From the NCBI RefSeq assembly GCF_010725055.1, contig NZ_BJKB01000021.1:24118-66067 (forward strand): a stretch of 41,950 nucleotides of DNA, written 5' to 3'. A program made the translations under genes and the position numbers. The notes under the pieces are model-generated. The model had not been told where the DNA came from. It searched no databases and saw only the letters and a program-made list of their open reading frames with translations. Origin of the DNA: Gelidibacter japonicus. GTDB lineage: Bacteria > Bacteroidota > Bacteroidia > Flavobacteriales > Flavobacteriaceae. Shown here one piece after another: positions 10,152 to 17,163 of the stretch (position 1 is its first letter; each line of letters opens with the position of its first letter).

Positions 10152-10359
10152 AGAACCTAAATACACAGAAGCATTTACCGAACTCCAACAAATAGTGGAA
10201 GACATCGAACAAGGCGAAATATCAGTAGACGAGCTTTCCGAAAAAGTCAAGAGAGCAGCATTATTAATCAAAATCTGCAAAACCAAACTCACCACCACCG
10301 AAGAAGACGTCAACAAAATCCTTAAAGAACTGGAATCTTCCAATAATGACGAGGATTAA
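10144..10359 (+). CDS. xseB: Exodeoxyribonuclease VII small subunit
   Basis: 71 aa, normal for the family. The conserved helical hairpin is visible (YTEAFTELQQIVEDIEQGE, then VDELSEKVKRAALLIKICK). XseB subunits coat the long C-terminal helix of XseA. Its ATG overlaps the xseA stop by 8 bp (ATGAATGA), typical translational coupling. If the TGA inside xseA is real, ribosomes ending there would not reach this overlap, so XseB synthesis should also fall. A terminator follows 40 bp downstream. Confidence 0.9.
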   Translation: MNEEPKYTEAFTELQQIVEDIEQGEISVDELSEKVKRAALLIKICKTKLTTTEEDVNKILKELESSNNDED

Positions 10360-10398
10360 TTTTAAGAAATTATTTTTATAAACACCACCACCCAATTC

Positions 10399-10425
10399 AC
10401 ACCCAACTTGGGTGTTATTTTGTTT
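10399..10425 (+). terminator. Terminator after xseAB
   Basis: ACACCC and GGGTGT pair around AACTT, followed by the T-rich TATTTTGTTT. The position 40 bp after xseB and the T-rich tail make it the likely end of the xseAB transcript. Confidence 0.6.
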
Positions 10426-10785
10426 AAAATCCAGTTCATACGATTTGATACTTTATTTCGAAATCAATCGAAATCATTAAAAATAAGTAGCAATAAAACA
10501 CATTAAAAATAATGAATCCATAATCGTTCCCACTACGGGTGAATCGTGTGAATAAATTCGCACAAACACCACCAATTTTGCCTAACGAAAGTCAAATCGC
10601 TAGATTCTTCAGCTCCGATGAATTCAAATAAAAAGGAGAAAATATCCTGCAAATGCTTATGCATTTGGTGTGATTAATAGCAGCCGAGAAATCCCCGCAA
10701 GTGCGGGGTTTCTTTTCAGCAAATAAAAAAGACTAGTGAAAATGGCTTTCAAAAAAATCTAACAAAAAACAAAAAAAACCTAAAA
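10426..10785. other. Gene-free stretch with small hairpins before the HTH_17 gene
   Basis: No credible reading frame was seen. It contains an imperfect hairpin near 10546-10563 (GTGTGAAT...ATTCGCAC with a wobble pair), a perfect 7-bp hairpin at 10650-10667 (CAAATGC ttat GCATTTG), and a strong CCCCGC-AAGT-GCGGGG hairpin at 10693-10708 followed by TTTCTTTT. The last looks like a terminator or leader attenuator about 80 bp ahead of the next gene. The small hairpins may belong to an element boundary or regulatory leader; I cannot assign them further. Confidence 0.45.
10693..10716 (+). terminator. GC-rich hairpin with T-rich tail upstream of the HTH_17 gene
   Basis: Perfect CCCCGC/GCGGGG stem with AAGT loop, then TTTCTTTT. 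No gene lies just upstream on this strand, so it either ends a short untranslated transcript or acts as an attenuator for the gene at 10786. Confidence 0.55.
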
Positions 10786-11064
10786 ATGGCAGCAAACATT
10801 ATCACGACAGAAGACCTACATGTATTTAAATTGGAACTATTGGAAGACATCAAAACACTGATCAATCACCAGTCCGGTAAGCTTTCCAAAAAATGGCTTA
10901 AATCCCCAGAAGTCCGAAAACTATTAGACATCTCCCCAGGAACATTACAAAACCTCCGCATCAATGGCACATTACCATATACCAAAATAGGAGGCGTCAT
11001 CTATTACGACCACGACGAAATTCACAAAATCCTAACCGAAAATCGAATCCATAATAAGTTCTAA
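10786..11064 (+). CDS. HTH_17 (MerR/excisionase-like) DNA-binding protein
   Basis: 92 aa. An N-terminal helix (residues ~8-28) precedes KKWLKSPEVRKLLDISPGTLQNLRINGTLPYTKIGG, the winged helix-turn-helix of the small Bacteroidota HTH_17 family, ending in YYDHDEIHKIL. Such proteins act as excisionases or small regulators and are common in flavobacterial mobile elements next to rteC and replication genes, as here. It probably controls excision or the replication genes that follow; that role is inferred from context. Confidence 0.85.
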   Translation: MAANIITTEDLHVFKLELLEDIKTLINHQSGKLSKKWLKSPEVRKLLDISPGTLQNLRINGTLPYTKIGGVIYYDHDEIHKILTENRIHNKF

Positions 11065-11137
11065 CACATTAATTGATGAAGATTTTTAATTCGCCATCGT
11101 TTTCGACTTCGGGACCCATAGGCATGATAAATCGTAA

Positions 11138-11189
11138 AAACAAAAAGCTGTTTGAGAGTTTGAGAAGCAAACTCGAGTTCTTTTTGTTT
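11138..11189. repeat. Two-tier long hairpin upstream of the replication gene
   Basis: An outer pair AAACAAAAAG (11138-11147) / CTTTTTGTTT (11180-11189) encloses a perfect 7-bp stem GAGTTTG (11156-11162) / CAAACTC (11168-11174) with loop AGAAG. It lies 90 bp before the start of the replication-initiator-like gene, together with a second hairpin at 11242-11270. This may be a structured 5' leader or a replication or transfer signal. Confidence 0.55.
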
Positions 11190-11241
11190 CGATTTTCATG
11201 ACGGAATGGGTGAAGAAGAAAAGGCAGGCTAGCGTTTTTTG

Positions 11242-11270
11242 TTTCTTTTTTGGGCAATGCAAAAAAGAAA
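11242..11270. repeat. Perfect 11-bp inverted repeat just before the replication gene
   Basis: TTTCTTTTTTG (11242-11252) and CAAAAAAGAAA (11260-11270) are perfect complements around the 7-nt loop GGCAATG. The second arm ends only 8 nt before the ATG at 11279, so in mRNA the hairpin would lie over the ribosome entry region. A translational or copy-control role is possible but untested. Confidence 0.65.
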
Positions 11271-11278
11271 GGAATAAT

Positions 11279-11818
11279 ATGAAAAGTATAAATTATATCA
11301 AGCATTTGAATGGGGTATTTCACCACTTCTCCAAAGACCATAGGCTCAATTCAACCCACATAAGCCTTTACATGGCACTATTTCAATTATGGAACAGCAA
11401 CCGCTTTGTAGACACCTTTTACGTGAGTAGAGAAGAAGTTATGGAATACGCCAAAATAGGCTCAAAATCCACCTATCACAGATGCATCAAAGAACTAAAT
11501 CACTGGAATTACATCGTCTATTTTCCATCCCACAATCCATTCAAAGGGTCAAAAATAAAGATGCTCAAATTCGAGACAACCTCTGGACAAGTAGAAGTCA
11601 ACTACAATACCAAAATCGAGACAAGCAATGGACAAGCAGTGGTACCTATATATAAACATATACAAACATTAGAAAACAGTAAAAACAATAATAAACGGGA
11701 AATTTTAAAAAATTCAAATGTTGAAGATTTTGAAAACGAAAACAAACAACCCCCAACAGTTCCAAATACGGACAACCTAAAAACAACCAAAAACAAAAAT
11801 TATAACGAACCCCTTTAG
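11279..11818 (+). CDS. Replication-initiator-like winged-helix protein of a mobile element
   Basis: The ATG at 11279 (MKSINYIKHLNGVFHHF) is chosen because the in-frame extension upstream runs through the 11-bp hairpin and has low-complexity composition; this gives 179 aa. Residues ~1-105 resemble the N-terminal winged-helix domain of Bacteroidota replication/DnaD-like proteins (HISLYMALFQLWNSNRF, then VSREEVMEYAKIGSKSTYHRCIKELNHWNYI). The C-terminal third is Asn/Lys-rich and probably disordered. It is followed by a DnaC-like ATPase, matching the initiator plus helicase-loader pairing of mobile elements. Exact function is unproven. Confidence 0.65.
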   Translation: MKSINYIKHLNGVFHHFSKDHRLNSTHISLYMALFQLWNSNRFVDTFYVSREEVMEYAKIGSKSTYHRCIKELNHWNYIVYFPSHNPFKGSKIKMLKFETTSGQVEVNYNTKIETSNGQAVVPIYKHIQTLENSKNNNKREILKNSNVEDFENENKQPPTVPNTDNLKTTKNKNYNEPL

Positions 11819-11850
11819 CCATCCGCGAAGTCAAAGTAAATAGCTTGTCA

Positions 11851-11884
11851 GTTCGAGTCCCCTCAAAGAGGGCGTATCGAGAAC
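11851..11884. repeat. Short interspersed hairpin repeat, copy 1
   Basis: GTTCGAGT (11851-11858), a CCCCTC-AAA-GAGGG-type stem, then GTATCGAGAAC. The outer GTTCGAG / TCGAGAAC flanks also pair in part. A related unit with a different internal stem occurs at 13153-13189. It lies in the gap between the replication-like gene and the DnaC-like gene. Confidence 0.6.
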
Positions 11885-11899
11885 CTAACGAAATTTCAA

Positions 11900-12559
11900 A
11901 TGCACAACAATCCACACATCATCATCGAAAAAGGGGTAGAGTACCACCTCGGCACACTGCACGGCGACACCATTCAATACGACTTTCAAAAAATGCTAAT
12001 CTACCTAAACCACAAAGGCAAATTACTCTTCGGTAAAAACTTCAAAATTTACGAAGAAGATGAGGTAATCCTGTTCAAGCTTTGTATATATCTCATCAAG
12101 GACCACGAATATTGCGCCAAATTTAACATCGACCCCAATAAAGGAATTCTTCTTTCAGGACCAGTAGGTTGTGGTAAAACAAGCCTAATGAAATTATTGC
12201 ATCACATCGTCCCACACCAAAAACCCTACGAAGTCATTCCAGCACGCAATATCACATTTTCCTTCAACAACCAAGGCTATAAAACAATAGAAGAATACGG
12301 CAACACCAACTACTACTGCTTCGACGACCTAGGAGTTGAAACAACCGGAAGGCATTTCGGTAAAGACTGCAATGTGATGGGAGAAATCATCCTCTCCAGA
12401 TACGACCTCTACCTAAAAAACAAAACCAAAACCCACGCCACCACCAACCTAAACGCCCAAGAACTCGAAGATCGTTACGGCAACCGGGTCCGTTCAAGAA
12501 TGCGTCAACTCTTCAATTTAATTGCCTTTGAAGAAAAGAGTGCGGATAAACGAAAATAA
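11900..12559 (+). CDS. DnaC/IstB-like AAA+ ATPase
   Basis: 219 aa. Walker A is GPVGCGKTS (residues 87-95) and Walker B is YCFDDLG (139-145), followed by a sensor-like THATTNLNAQELEDRYGNRVRSRM with the arginine-rich stretch typical of DnaC-type helicase loaders. In mobile elements such ATPases load the replicative helicase at the element origin or support transposition. It follows the initiator-like gene after 81 bp and a hairpin repeat. It is not accompanied by an IS21-type transposase, so the helicase-loader reading is preferred. Confidence 0.85.
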   Translation: MHNNPHIIIEKGVEYHLGTLHGDTIQYDFQKMLIYLNHKGKLLFGKNFKIYEEDEVILFKLCIYLIKDHEYCAKFNIDPNKGILLSGPVGCGKTSLMKLLHHIVPHQKPYEVIPARNITFSFNNQGYKTIEEYGNTNYYCFDDLGVETTGRHFGKDCNVMGEIILSRYDLYLKNKTKTHATTNLNAQELEDRYGNRVRSRMRQLFNLIAFEEKSADKRK

Positions 12560-12721
12560 CTCACACCACCGACACAACACCACCTCAATACCCACAAAAC
12601 TCCATCAATAAACAAAGGTATAGTTTACCCACGTTTCTTGAACGAAGGTGAAAAATTCAAAAAAACGCCCTCGTTAAGAATGTTTCCTTTTGCATATTCC
12701 GTAGTAAACACCAAATTAAAC

Positions 12722-12778
12722 TTTGGCAAAAAATGTTAAGATTTGCCAAAACTTAACGGATATTTTATCGCAAATATC
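12722..12778. promoter_or_regulatory. Candidate operator palindromes upstream of hipB
   Basis: TTTGGCAAA (12722-12730) and TTTGCCAAA (12742-12750) are perfect inverse complements with centres 20 bp apart. GTTAAG (12735-12740) and CTTAAC (12752-12757) form an interlocked second pair. A third palindrome, GATATTT (12759-12765) / AAATATC (12772-12778), follows. HipB-family antitoxins repress their operon through palindromes of about 20 bp, so these are candidate autoregulatory sites; the third is closest to that size. Confidence 0.5.
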
Positions 12779-12799
12779 TTATTAAAAAATAATTTACGA

Positions 12800-12829
12800 T
12801 TGTTATTTCAATCAAAAATAGTATATTTG
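12800..12829 (+). promoter_or_regulatory. Bacteroidota-type promoter of hipBA
   Basis: TTG at 12800-12802, 19-bp spacer, then TATATTTG at 12822-12829, matching the TTTG/TAnnTTTG consensus. It lies 24 bp before the chosen hipB ATG, which supports that start. Confidence 0.7.
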
Positions 12830-12853
12830 TCTGTAATAACAAACATTTTGGTT

Positions 12854-13141
12854 ATGAATAAGAAAAAGCAAATACTCTTTCCAAAACATCAAGATATTTT
12901 AAAACAAATGGGAGAGAATTTAAAACTGGCTCGTAAGAGAAGAAAACTGACTCAAGAACAAGTGGCCGAAAGAGCGGATATTGTTAGAAGCACACTGTAT
13001 CTCATTGAAACAGGTAGTCCAAGTGTGACGATAGGCGCCTATTTCAATGTGCTACGAGTATTGGGTCTGCAAGACGATTTTCTAAAACTTGCTGCAGACG
13101 ATGAATTTGGAAGAAAACTCCAAGACCTAGATTTATTATAA
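12854..13141 (+). CDS. hipB: HipB-like XRE-family antitoxin
   Basis: The ATG at 12854 (MNKKKQILFPKHQDIL) lies just after a good promoter; an extension to 12743 would run through the promoter and operators and is rejected. 95 aa. An XRE helix-turn-helix spans residues ~21-75 (MGENLKLARKRRKLTQEQVA, RADIVRSTLYLIETGSPSVT). HipB binds and neutralises the HipA kinase and represses the operon. The hipA gene follows 66 bp later on the same strand; the gap holds a hairpin repeat. Confidence 0.88.
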   Translation: MNKKKQILFPKHQDILKQMGENLKLARKRRKLTQEQVAERADIVRSTLYLIETGSPSVTIGAYFNVLRVLGLQDDFLKLAADDEFGRKLQDLDLL

Positions 13142-13152
13142 AATAAGCGTTA

Positions 13153-13189
13153 GTTCGAGTGTCACGCTTTTGCGTGAAGTATCCAGAAC
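13153..13189. repeat. Short interspersed hairpin repeat, copy 2, between hipB and hipA
   Basis: GTTCGAGTG, then a perfect TCACGC-TTTT-GCGTGA stem, then AGTATCCAGAAC. The flanks match copy 1 at 11851-11884 while the inner stem differs in sequence but keeps its pairing, the sign of a structured family. Its place inside the toxin-antitoxin operon could set the antitoxin-to-toxin ratio through mRNA structure. Confidence 0.65.
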
Positions 13190-13207
13190 ATCAAACTAGA
13201 ATATAAA

Positions 13208-14458
13208 ATGGCATTAGGAAAACAAGACATATACATATACGCTCATTGGAAAGGCTTGGAGAAACCTGAATTAATAGGCATCTTGTCAACATTGGCCGCC
13301 AAAGGGAAAAAGGCCTTTAGTTTTGAGTACGACAAAACCTGGTTAAAGTCCAAACAGCAAATGTTGCTAGACCCGGACATACAATTCTATGGTGGTCCGC
13401 AATACCCAAACAATAAAGAAAATTTTGGAGTGTTTCTAGACAGCATGCCCGATACTTGGGGGCGAACTTTAATGAAACGCAGAGAAGCACAGCAAGCAAC
13501 AGAAAAAGGAGAAAAAACAAAAACGCTTTATGAAATTGATTACTTATTAGGCGTATATGACGAAAGTCGTATGGGAGCGTTACGGTTCAAAACAGATCCA
13601 CAAGGGCCTTTTTTAGACGATGATAAACAAAATCCAACACCTCTTTGGTCTTCCATTAGAGAACTACAAGAAGCAGCAAAGAATTTTGAGAACGATGACG
13701 ATAATGAGGAAACAAAAAAATGGCTGGCAATATTAATGGCTCCAGGCTCATCATTGGGAGGCGCAAGACCAAAAGCCAATATTTTGGATGATAACAATGA
13801 ATTATGGATAGCCAAGTTCCCTTCCAAAAATGATACGATAGATAAAGCAGCTTGGGAATACCTCGCATATCAATTAGCAATACAAGCAGGCATCCATATG
13901 GCACCATCTAAAATTGAAAATATTTTAGGCAACTATCATACATTTTTCACCAAGCGATTTGACCGAGCGGAAGGCGGACGAATCCTCTTTGCATCAGCTA
14001 TGACGATGACGGGCAACAATGAAGATACCATTCGCGATAACCCAGCAAGCTATTTAGAACTGGCAGAATTCATTCAAAATTATGGAGCGATGGTCAATGA
14101 TAATTTGGAGCAACTATGGCGTAGAATAGTCTTTAACATTGCCATCTCCAATACCGACGACCATCTCCGAAACCACGGATTCATTTTAACAAGTCAAGGA
14201 TGGATCCTATCTCCAGCATATGATATTAATCCATCCATAGACAAAGAGGGTTTGGCACTTAATATCGATATGGATAATAATGCATTGAATTTTGAATTAG
14301 CGAAAAATGTAGGAGAATTTTTTCGGTTAGATGGTAAGCAAATGGATAAAATCATAAAGGAGGTAGTGTCAGTAGTGACAACTTGGAAAGAGGTTGCTAA
14401 AGAAATTGGTATTCCCAACAAAGAACAACAATTAATGAGTAAAGCATTTAATGTTTAA
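13208..14458 (+). CDS. hipA: HipA-family serine/threonine kinase toxin
   Basis: 416 aa, normal length. Motifs in order: an N-terminal HipA subdomain, a GSSLGGARPK loop (180-189), the strand Lys203 in WIAKFPS, a catalytic loop NTDDHLRNHGF (315-325, probably Asp317 or Asp318), and a DFG-like YDINPS with Asp339. HipA kinases phosphorylate a translation factor or aminoacyl-tRNA synthetase (GltX in E. coli) and slow growth until HipB neutralises them. All key residues are present, so the toxin looks active. It stabilises or is carried by the mobile region here. Confidence 0.93.
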   Translation: MALGKQDIYIYAHWKGLEKPELIGILSTLAAKGKKAFSFEYDKTWLKSKQQMLLDPDIQFYGGPQYPNNKENFGVFLDSMPDTWGRTLMKRREAQQATEKGEKTKTLYEIDYLLGVYDESRMGALRFKTDPQGPFLDDDKQNPTPLWSSIRELQEAAKNFENDDDNEETKKWLAILMAPGSSLGGARPKANILDDNNELWIAKFPSKNDTIDKAAWEYLAYQLAIQAGIHMAPSKIENILGNYHTFFTKRFDRAEGGRILFASAMTMTGNNEDTIRDNPASYLELAEFIQNYGAMVNDNLEQLWRRIVFNIAISNTDDHLRNHGFILTSQGWILSPAYDINPSIDKEGLALNIDMDNNALNFELAKNVGEFFRLDGKQMDKIIKEVVSVVTTWKEVAKEIGIPNKEQQLMSKAFNV

Positions 14459-14662
14459 GAATGAAAAAACTAACCAGATTATTAGACTCTGTTTTTTAGT
14501 AATAGCTTTTTCTAAAATTTCTCCCCTAGGATTATTTTTTTCATCCCTTAATAGCTATTACGTTTAATCAGCGTGTTCAATTTCCAGCCCACCTCCGGCA
14601 CATGCTCATTCCTTCGTTCCGTGCCTCCACTCATTCATTCCCAAGAGCCTCCAGTTCCCCGC

Positions 14663-14732
14663 AGTACTAGCAGTAATGACAATTATAATTACATGTTTTA
14701 AAGTTGTCATTGCGGTCATTACTGCCAGTACT
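14663..14732. repeat. Long inverted repeat, 18-bp arms
   Basis: AGTACTAGCAGTAATGAC (14663-14680) and GTCATTACTGCCAGTACT (14715-14732) are complementary with one mismatch, separated by 34 nt that repeat part of the arm (GTTGTCATT). A short T-run follows. It is the longest near-perfect inverted repeat noticed in the window and begins the hairpin-rich block. Confidence 0.8.
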
Positions 14733-14961
14733 TTTAGCCTTTGCCCTCAAATCCGTACAAAATCAAATCCGTCTTCCCCACAATCTTCAGTACAAAACTT
14801 GAAAATCTAGGAGGGCAGGTAATAAGGTGTTCGTCAGTCGTTCCATTTTGTTCCATAAAACATATCTGCAAGCCACCTATCATTTTCAAGTGTCATTGCG
14901 AATGTAGTGAAGCAACCTCACATTTATGAATACTTTGTTCTTAAAACGGCTTGCATATACC

Positions 14962-15007
14962 ATAAATAGCACCACTGCGGCGACACGTCCTCGTTGGTGC
15001 TATTTAT
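14962..15007. repeat. Perfect 13-bp inverted repeat with GC-rich loop
   Basis: ATAAATAGCACCA (14962-14974) and TGGTGCTATTTAT (14995-15007) are perfectly complementary around a 20-nt GC-rich loop. The stem is AT-rich at its base and the loop GC-rich, unlike an ordinary terminator. Confidence 0.8.
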
Positions 15008-15042
15008 TTGTTTTATTCCACACATTCTCTCCTTCCTCAACC

Positions 15043-15112
15043 GCAGCTACTCTTGTACCCAAACCCAATAAGGTTTCGCTGCGTGAGCGTTTTTATTGGG
15101 TACAACCGCTGC
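15043..15112. repeat. Bulged multi-stem inverted repeat
   Basis: Paired segments in order: GCAGC/GCTGC (15043-15047 with 15108-15112), TTGTA/TACAA (15053-15057 with 15101-15105), CCCAATAA/TTATTGGG (15064-15071 with 15093-15100) and an inner CGCT/AGCG. The unpaired left-arm bases between the helices give asymmetric bulges, an arrangement seen in folded single-stranded recombination sites and structured RNAs. Confidence 0.7.
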
Positions 15113-15274
15113 TTCACTTTATGCGAGCCTGCGGGTCGCTTCGGGCAAAACCCACAGTAATTCCGTTTTCAATTTAAAACTTGAGTCTTTCATTTACCTT
15201 TCGTGCTCATTTAATATTCCGAACATATAAAACTGTGGGTCTGCGGGTGTCACATTTTTTGAACCTCTCAAGTT

Positions 15275-15326
15275 TGCAAATAAGATAGCCCCATCATCGC
15301 GAAAGGGGGAACATCTTTTATTTGCA
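15275..15326. repeat. Bulged inverted repeat with nested GC pair
   Basis: TGCAAATAA (15275-15283) pairs with TTATTTGCA (15318-15326), and CCCC (15289-15292) with GGGG (15305-15308) inside, leaving internal bulges. Just upstream, ACCCACAGT (15150-15158) and ACTGTGGGT (15232-15240) form another, widely spaced 9-bp pair. Confidence 0.65.
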
Positions 15327-15682
15327 CCATACTTTTGCTTGCATTGTATATTTTGAGTCTTCAAGGGCTATCCTATTTTGCAATGTGTCCACAAGAGCAA
15401 CTCATTCAGTCAGCCAATTCCATCCAGCGCTTAATCGTTTATACATTCCGGGGTTGCCTTCCATAATTTTGAAAATAAGGTCACCTCAACATATTAATAT
15501 CATCAAATTCCTTATTTACCTCAAGCAGGGCAATCCCAGAATGAAAACGATTCCCAAGCCTTCCATTGGTCTCCTTCATTCCTTGCACTTGCCCTAACTT
15601 GAATATTTCGGATATTCCATGAAAATACGTCTGGGTACATTGTTAAAATCAAAAAAATGCGCCACCCTTGCGGTAAACCGTA

Positions 15683-15732
15683 GGTGTGGTACGCCCTTTT
15701 GCAGAAATATGCAACGGGCTATTTACCACACC
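15683..15732. repeat. Bulged multi-stem inverted repeat
   Basis: GGTGTGGTA/TACCACACC (15683-15691 with 15724-15732), GCCC/GGGC (15693-15696 with 15716-15719) and TGCA/TGCA (15700-15703 with 15710-15713) make three stacked helices with small bulges. Its layout resembles the hairpin at 15043-15112. Confidence 0.7.
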
Positions 15733-16209
15733 ACCCTCGCTCAACTCGCAGCCGGCTCGCGCCTTTTAGATTACCTGCTGAAGAAAAACTATATTAAAAA
15801 AATAATAAAAGTCAAACTGAATCCGATTGAGTAAAAAATTAAAAACTCAAACATAGAGCAAAGGTACAGGCGTGCGGATGCGAGAGCCACAAGGGTGCGC
15901 TTCGCCTGATGAAAAAAATCTCCACCCTCACTTTTTTTACAATTTAAAATTTAAGCAGATAAAACTGTAGACTGCCACTGAACACTGTAGACTGAAAATC
16001 GGGTAGTATTTTTTCCACAGCCCTTGCACCAATCGCACCGTCCTGTGAAAAAAAGCACTATGTTCAAGTTATTATATAGCGTCCGTTTAGGTAGCCGGTG
16101 GTTACTGGCGGGCATACGTACATCGGGCAGTCCATTCCATTTAGGTGTTCATCACGTTGGCTTTAAAGAGTACACGGTGCGCATCTTTTGGTTAGAATGC
16201 TGTCTTTCA

Positions 16210-16237
16210 GAGCTCCCTTTTTAGGGGGCTTTTTTTT
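16210..16237 (+). terminator. Strong terminator with no upstream gene
   Basis: AGCTCCC pairs with GGGGGCT (one G-T wobble), followed by eight T. No plausible plus-strand gene lies between hipA and this point, so it probably ends an untranslated transcript from the hairpin-rich block. Confidence 0.7.
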
Positions 16238-16297
16238 AATCGTTTCTGAAGAAAAACAATATTGATTTTGATGTCAATATTTAGGATGATGAAACGA

Positions 16298-16324
16298 AAA
16301 AGCCCAGGATAATTCTGGGCTTTT
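16298..16324 (-). terminator. Terminator of the minus-strand phage-like cassette
   Basis: AAAAGCCCAG and CTGGGCTTTT form a perfect 10-bp stem around GATAATT. On the minus strand the stem runs into TTTTT, 12 bp after the last small gene of the cassette. It can work in both directions. Confidence 0.8.
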
Positions 16325-16336
16325 AAGTGCTATTAA

Positions 16337-16516
16337 TCATCGTTTGAAAAGTTTCTTTGCCAAACACTTCAAAAGCATCGAGGCAATAAAACTGGCAATG
16401 GCTCCGACGAAGGCCATAATCACAGTAACGATGAGGTCATCGGGTCGGATATTGGGGACTACAGCAAAAACAGTACCTCCGACCATACTGATTTTGTCAT
16501 TGAAAGTGAACGACAT
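16337..16516 (-). CDS. 59-aa small membrane protein of the phage-like cassette
   Basis: ATG (16516-16514) to TGA (16339-16337). The peptide starts MSFTFNDKISMVGG, has one clear hydrophobic helix around residues 28-49 (LIVTVIMAFVGAIASFIASM) and ends in a basic tail (KKLFKR). It begins 2 bp after the stop of the 80-aa membrane gene and is followed by a terminator, so it is the last gene of the operon. Size, one helix and basic C-terminus fit a holin-like or spanin-accessory role, but nothing proves it. Confidence 0.65.
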   Translation of the reverse strand: MSFTFNDKISMVGGTVFAVVPNIRPDDLIVTVIMAFVGAIASFIASMLLKCLAKKLFKR

Positions 16517-16518
16517 CT

Positions 16519-16761
16519 TTAAAGGTCTTCATCATCTTGAGAATCTACTTCAGTATCCTCACTTTTTACCACAGCTTGACTTACAGCGGTGGCCACAGTA
16601 CCAGCGACGGTCAAATAAGTGGCGACGGTCACCACAATGGCCGGAAATGAAATCGGTGCAGCAATCACGGCACCACCGACAGCTGCCAAGGCAATACCAA
16701 TATTTCTCAAAGTCTTAAAGAATTTCGGGGTCGGTTGTTTATAACGGTCTACAATGTTCAT
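16519..16761 (-). CDS. 80-aa two-helix membrane protein, holin-like
   Basis: Residues ~20-35 (IGIALAAVGGAVIAAP) and ~42-63 (IVVTVATYLTVAGTVATAVSQAVV) are hydrophobic, and the C-terminus is very acidic (DTEVDSQDDEDL). The start overlaps the end of the DUF5675 gene by 23 bp. A small two-helix protein beside a putative cell-wall enzyme suggests a holin-type partner. This is inference from size, topology and neighbours. Confidence 0.65.
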   Translation of the reverse strand: MNIVDRYKQPTPKFFKTLRNIGIALAAVGGAVIAAPISFPAIVVTVATYLTVAGTVATAVSQAVVKSEDTEVDSQDDEDL

Positions 16762-17161
16762 GGTTTACAGATTTAATGGTTAATGAAATACTTTCTTTTC
16801 GGTCCTGGGCTTGATGCACCAAGGACAATAATTTTTGCAATGCCGGTCGCGATTGAGTGCCTTTTCCAATGCCCGTTAAAACCAAGACTGGAGCAATACA
16901 GCCTTCCAGTTCCGCTAAAGCATCATTGGCAGGATGGATGAGGATTAAATTCCGTTTCTCGACACCTTTCAACAATAAATGATGCTGATGATTTGGTGAG
17001 TACCTCGGTACAACTTCATAAACACCTTCTGGAATACAGGAGATGCTTCTTTTGTTCTGTTTCCACGGCAATTCAATCGTATGGCATAAAAATGATTGAG
17101 AGCAAAAGAGAGTACCAATGGTACCCTCTTTAAAATAAGCTCTCTCAAGCACCAATTCCAT
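16739..17161 (-). CDS. DUF5675-family protein, putative phage-type cell-wall enzyme
   Basis: 140 aa. The family pattern is clear: LCHTIELPWKQNKRSISCIP, EGVYEVVPRYSP, NLILIHPANDALAELEGCIA, then LVLTGIGKGTQSR. DUF5675 resembles L,D-transpeptidase-like and phage lysis proteins, with the His and Cys of the IHPAN...EGCI motif as likely active-site residues. Its ATG lies 2 bp after the end of the upstream disrupted gene and its end overlaps the next small membrane gene, so the four form one tight operon. The biochemical activity is inferred. Confidence 0.8.
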   Translation of the reverse strand: MELVLERAYFKEGTIGTLFCSQSFLCHTIELPWKQNKRSISCIPEGVYEVVPRYSPNHQHHLLLKGVEKRNLILIHPANDALAELEGCIAPVLVLTGIGKGTQSRPALQKLLSLVHQAQDRKESISLTIKSVNHEHCRPL

Positions 17162-17163
17162 GA

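Larger units (their letters stand above)
14459..16209. other. Gene-free region with a series of long imperfect hairpins
   Basis: About 1.75 kb after hipA has only short frames of biased composition and no recognisable protein. It holds at least five substantial inverted repeats (listed separately), more than anywhere else in the window, several GC-richer than the surroundings. Possible readings are structured non-coding RNA, a transfer or replication origin, a folded single-stranded recombination site, or remains of decayed genes. A CAAAGGTA at 15858-15865 reads as a TACCTTTG -7 box on the minus strand, but the spacing to the nearest TTG is long, so a promoter is only possible. Confidence 0.6.

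Noticed and set aside
12743-12853. 37-codon upstream extension of hipB
   Set aside because: It runs through the promoter and palindromes; the ATG at 12854 lies 24 bp after the -7 box.
14741-16224. Several 60-90 codon plus-strand frames in the hairpin-rich block
   Set aside because: They cross the inverted repeats, lack protein-like periodicity or recognisable motifs, and overlap in different frames with no one frame favoured.
16344-16718. 124-codon plus-strand frame
   Set aside because: It is the shadow of the minus-strand small membrane genes, which have better protein character and tight operon spacing.
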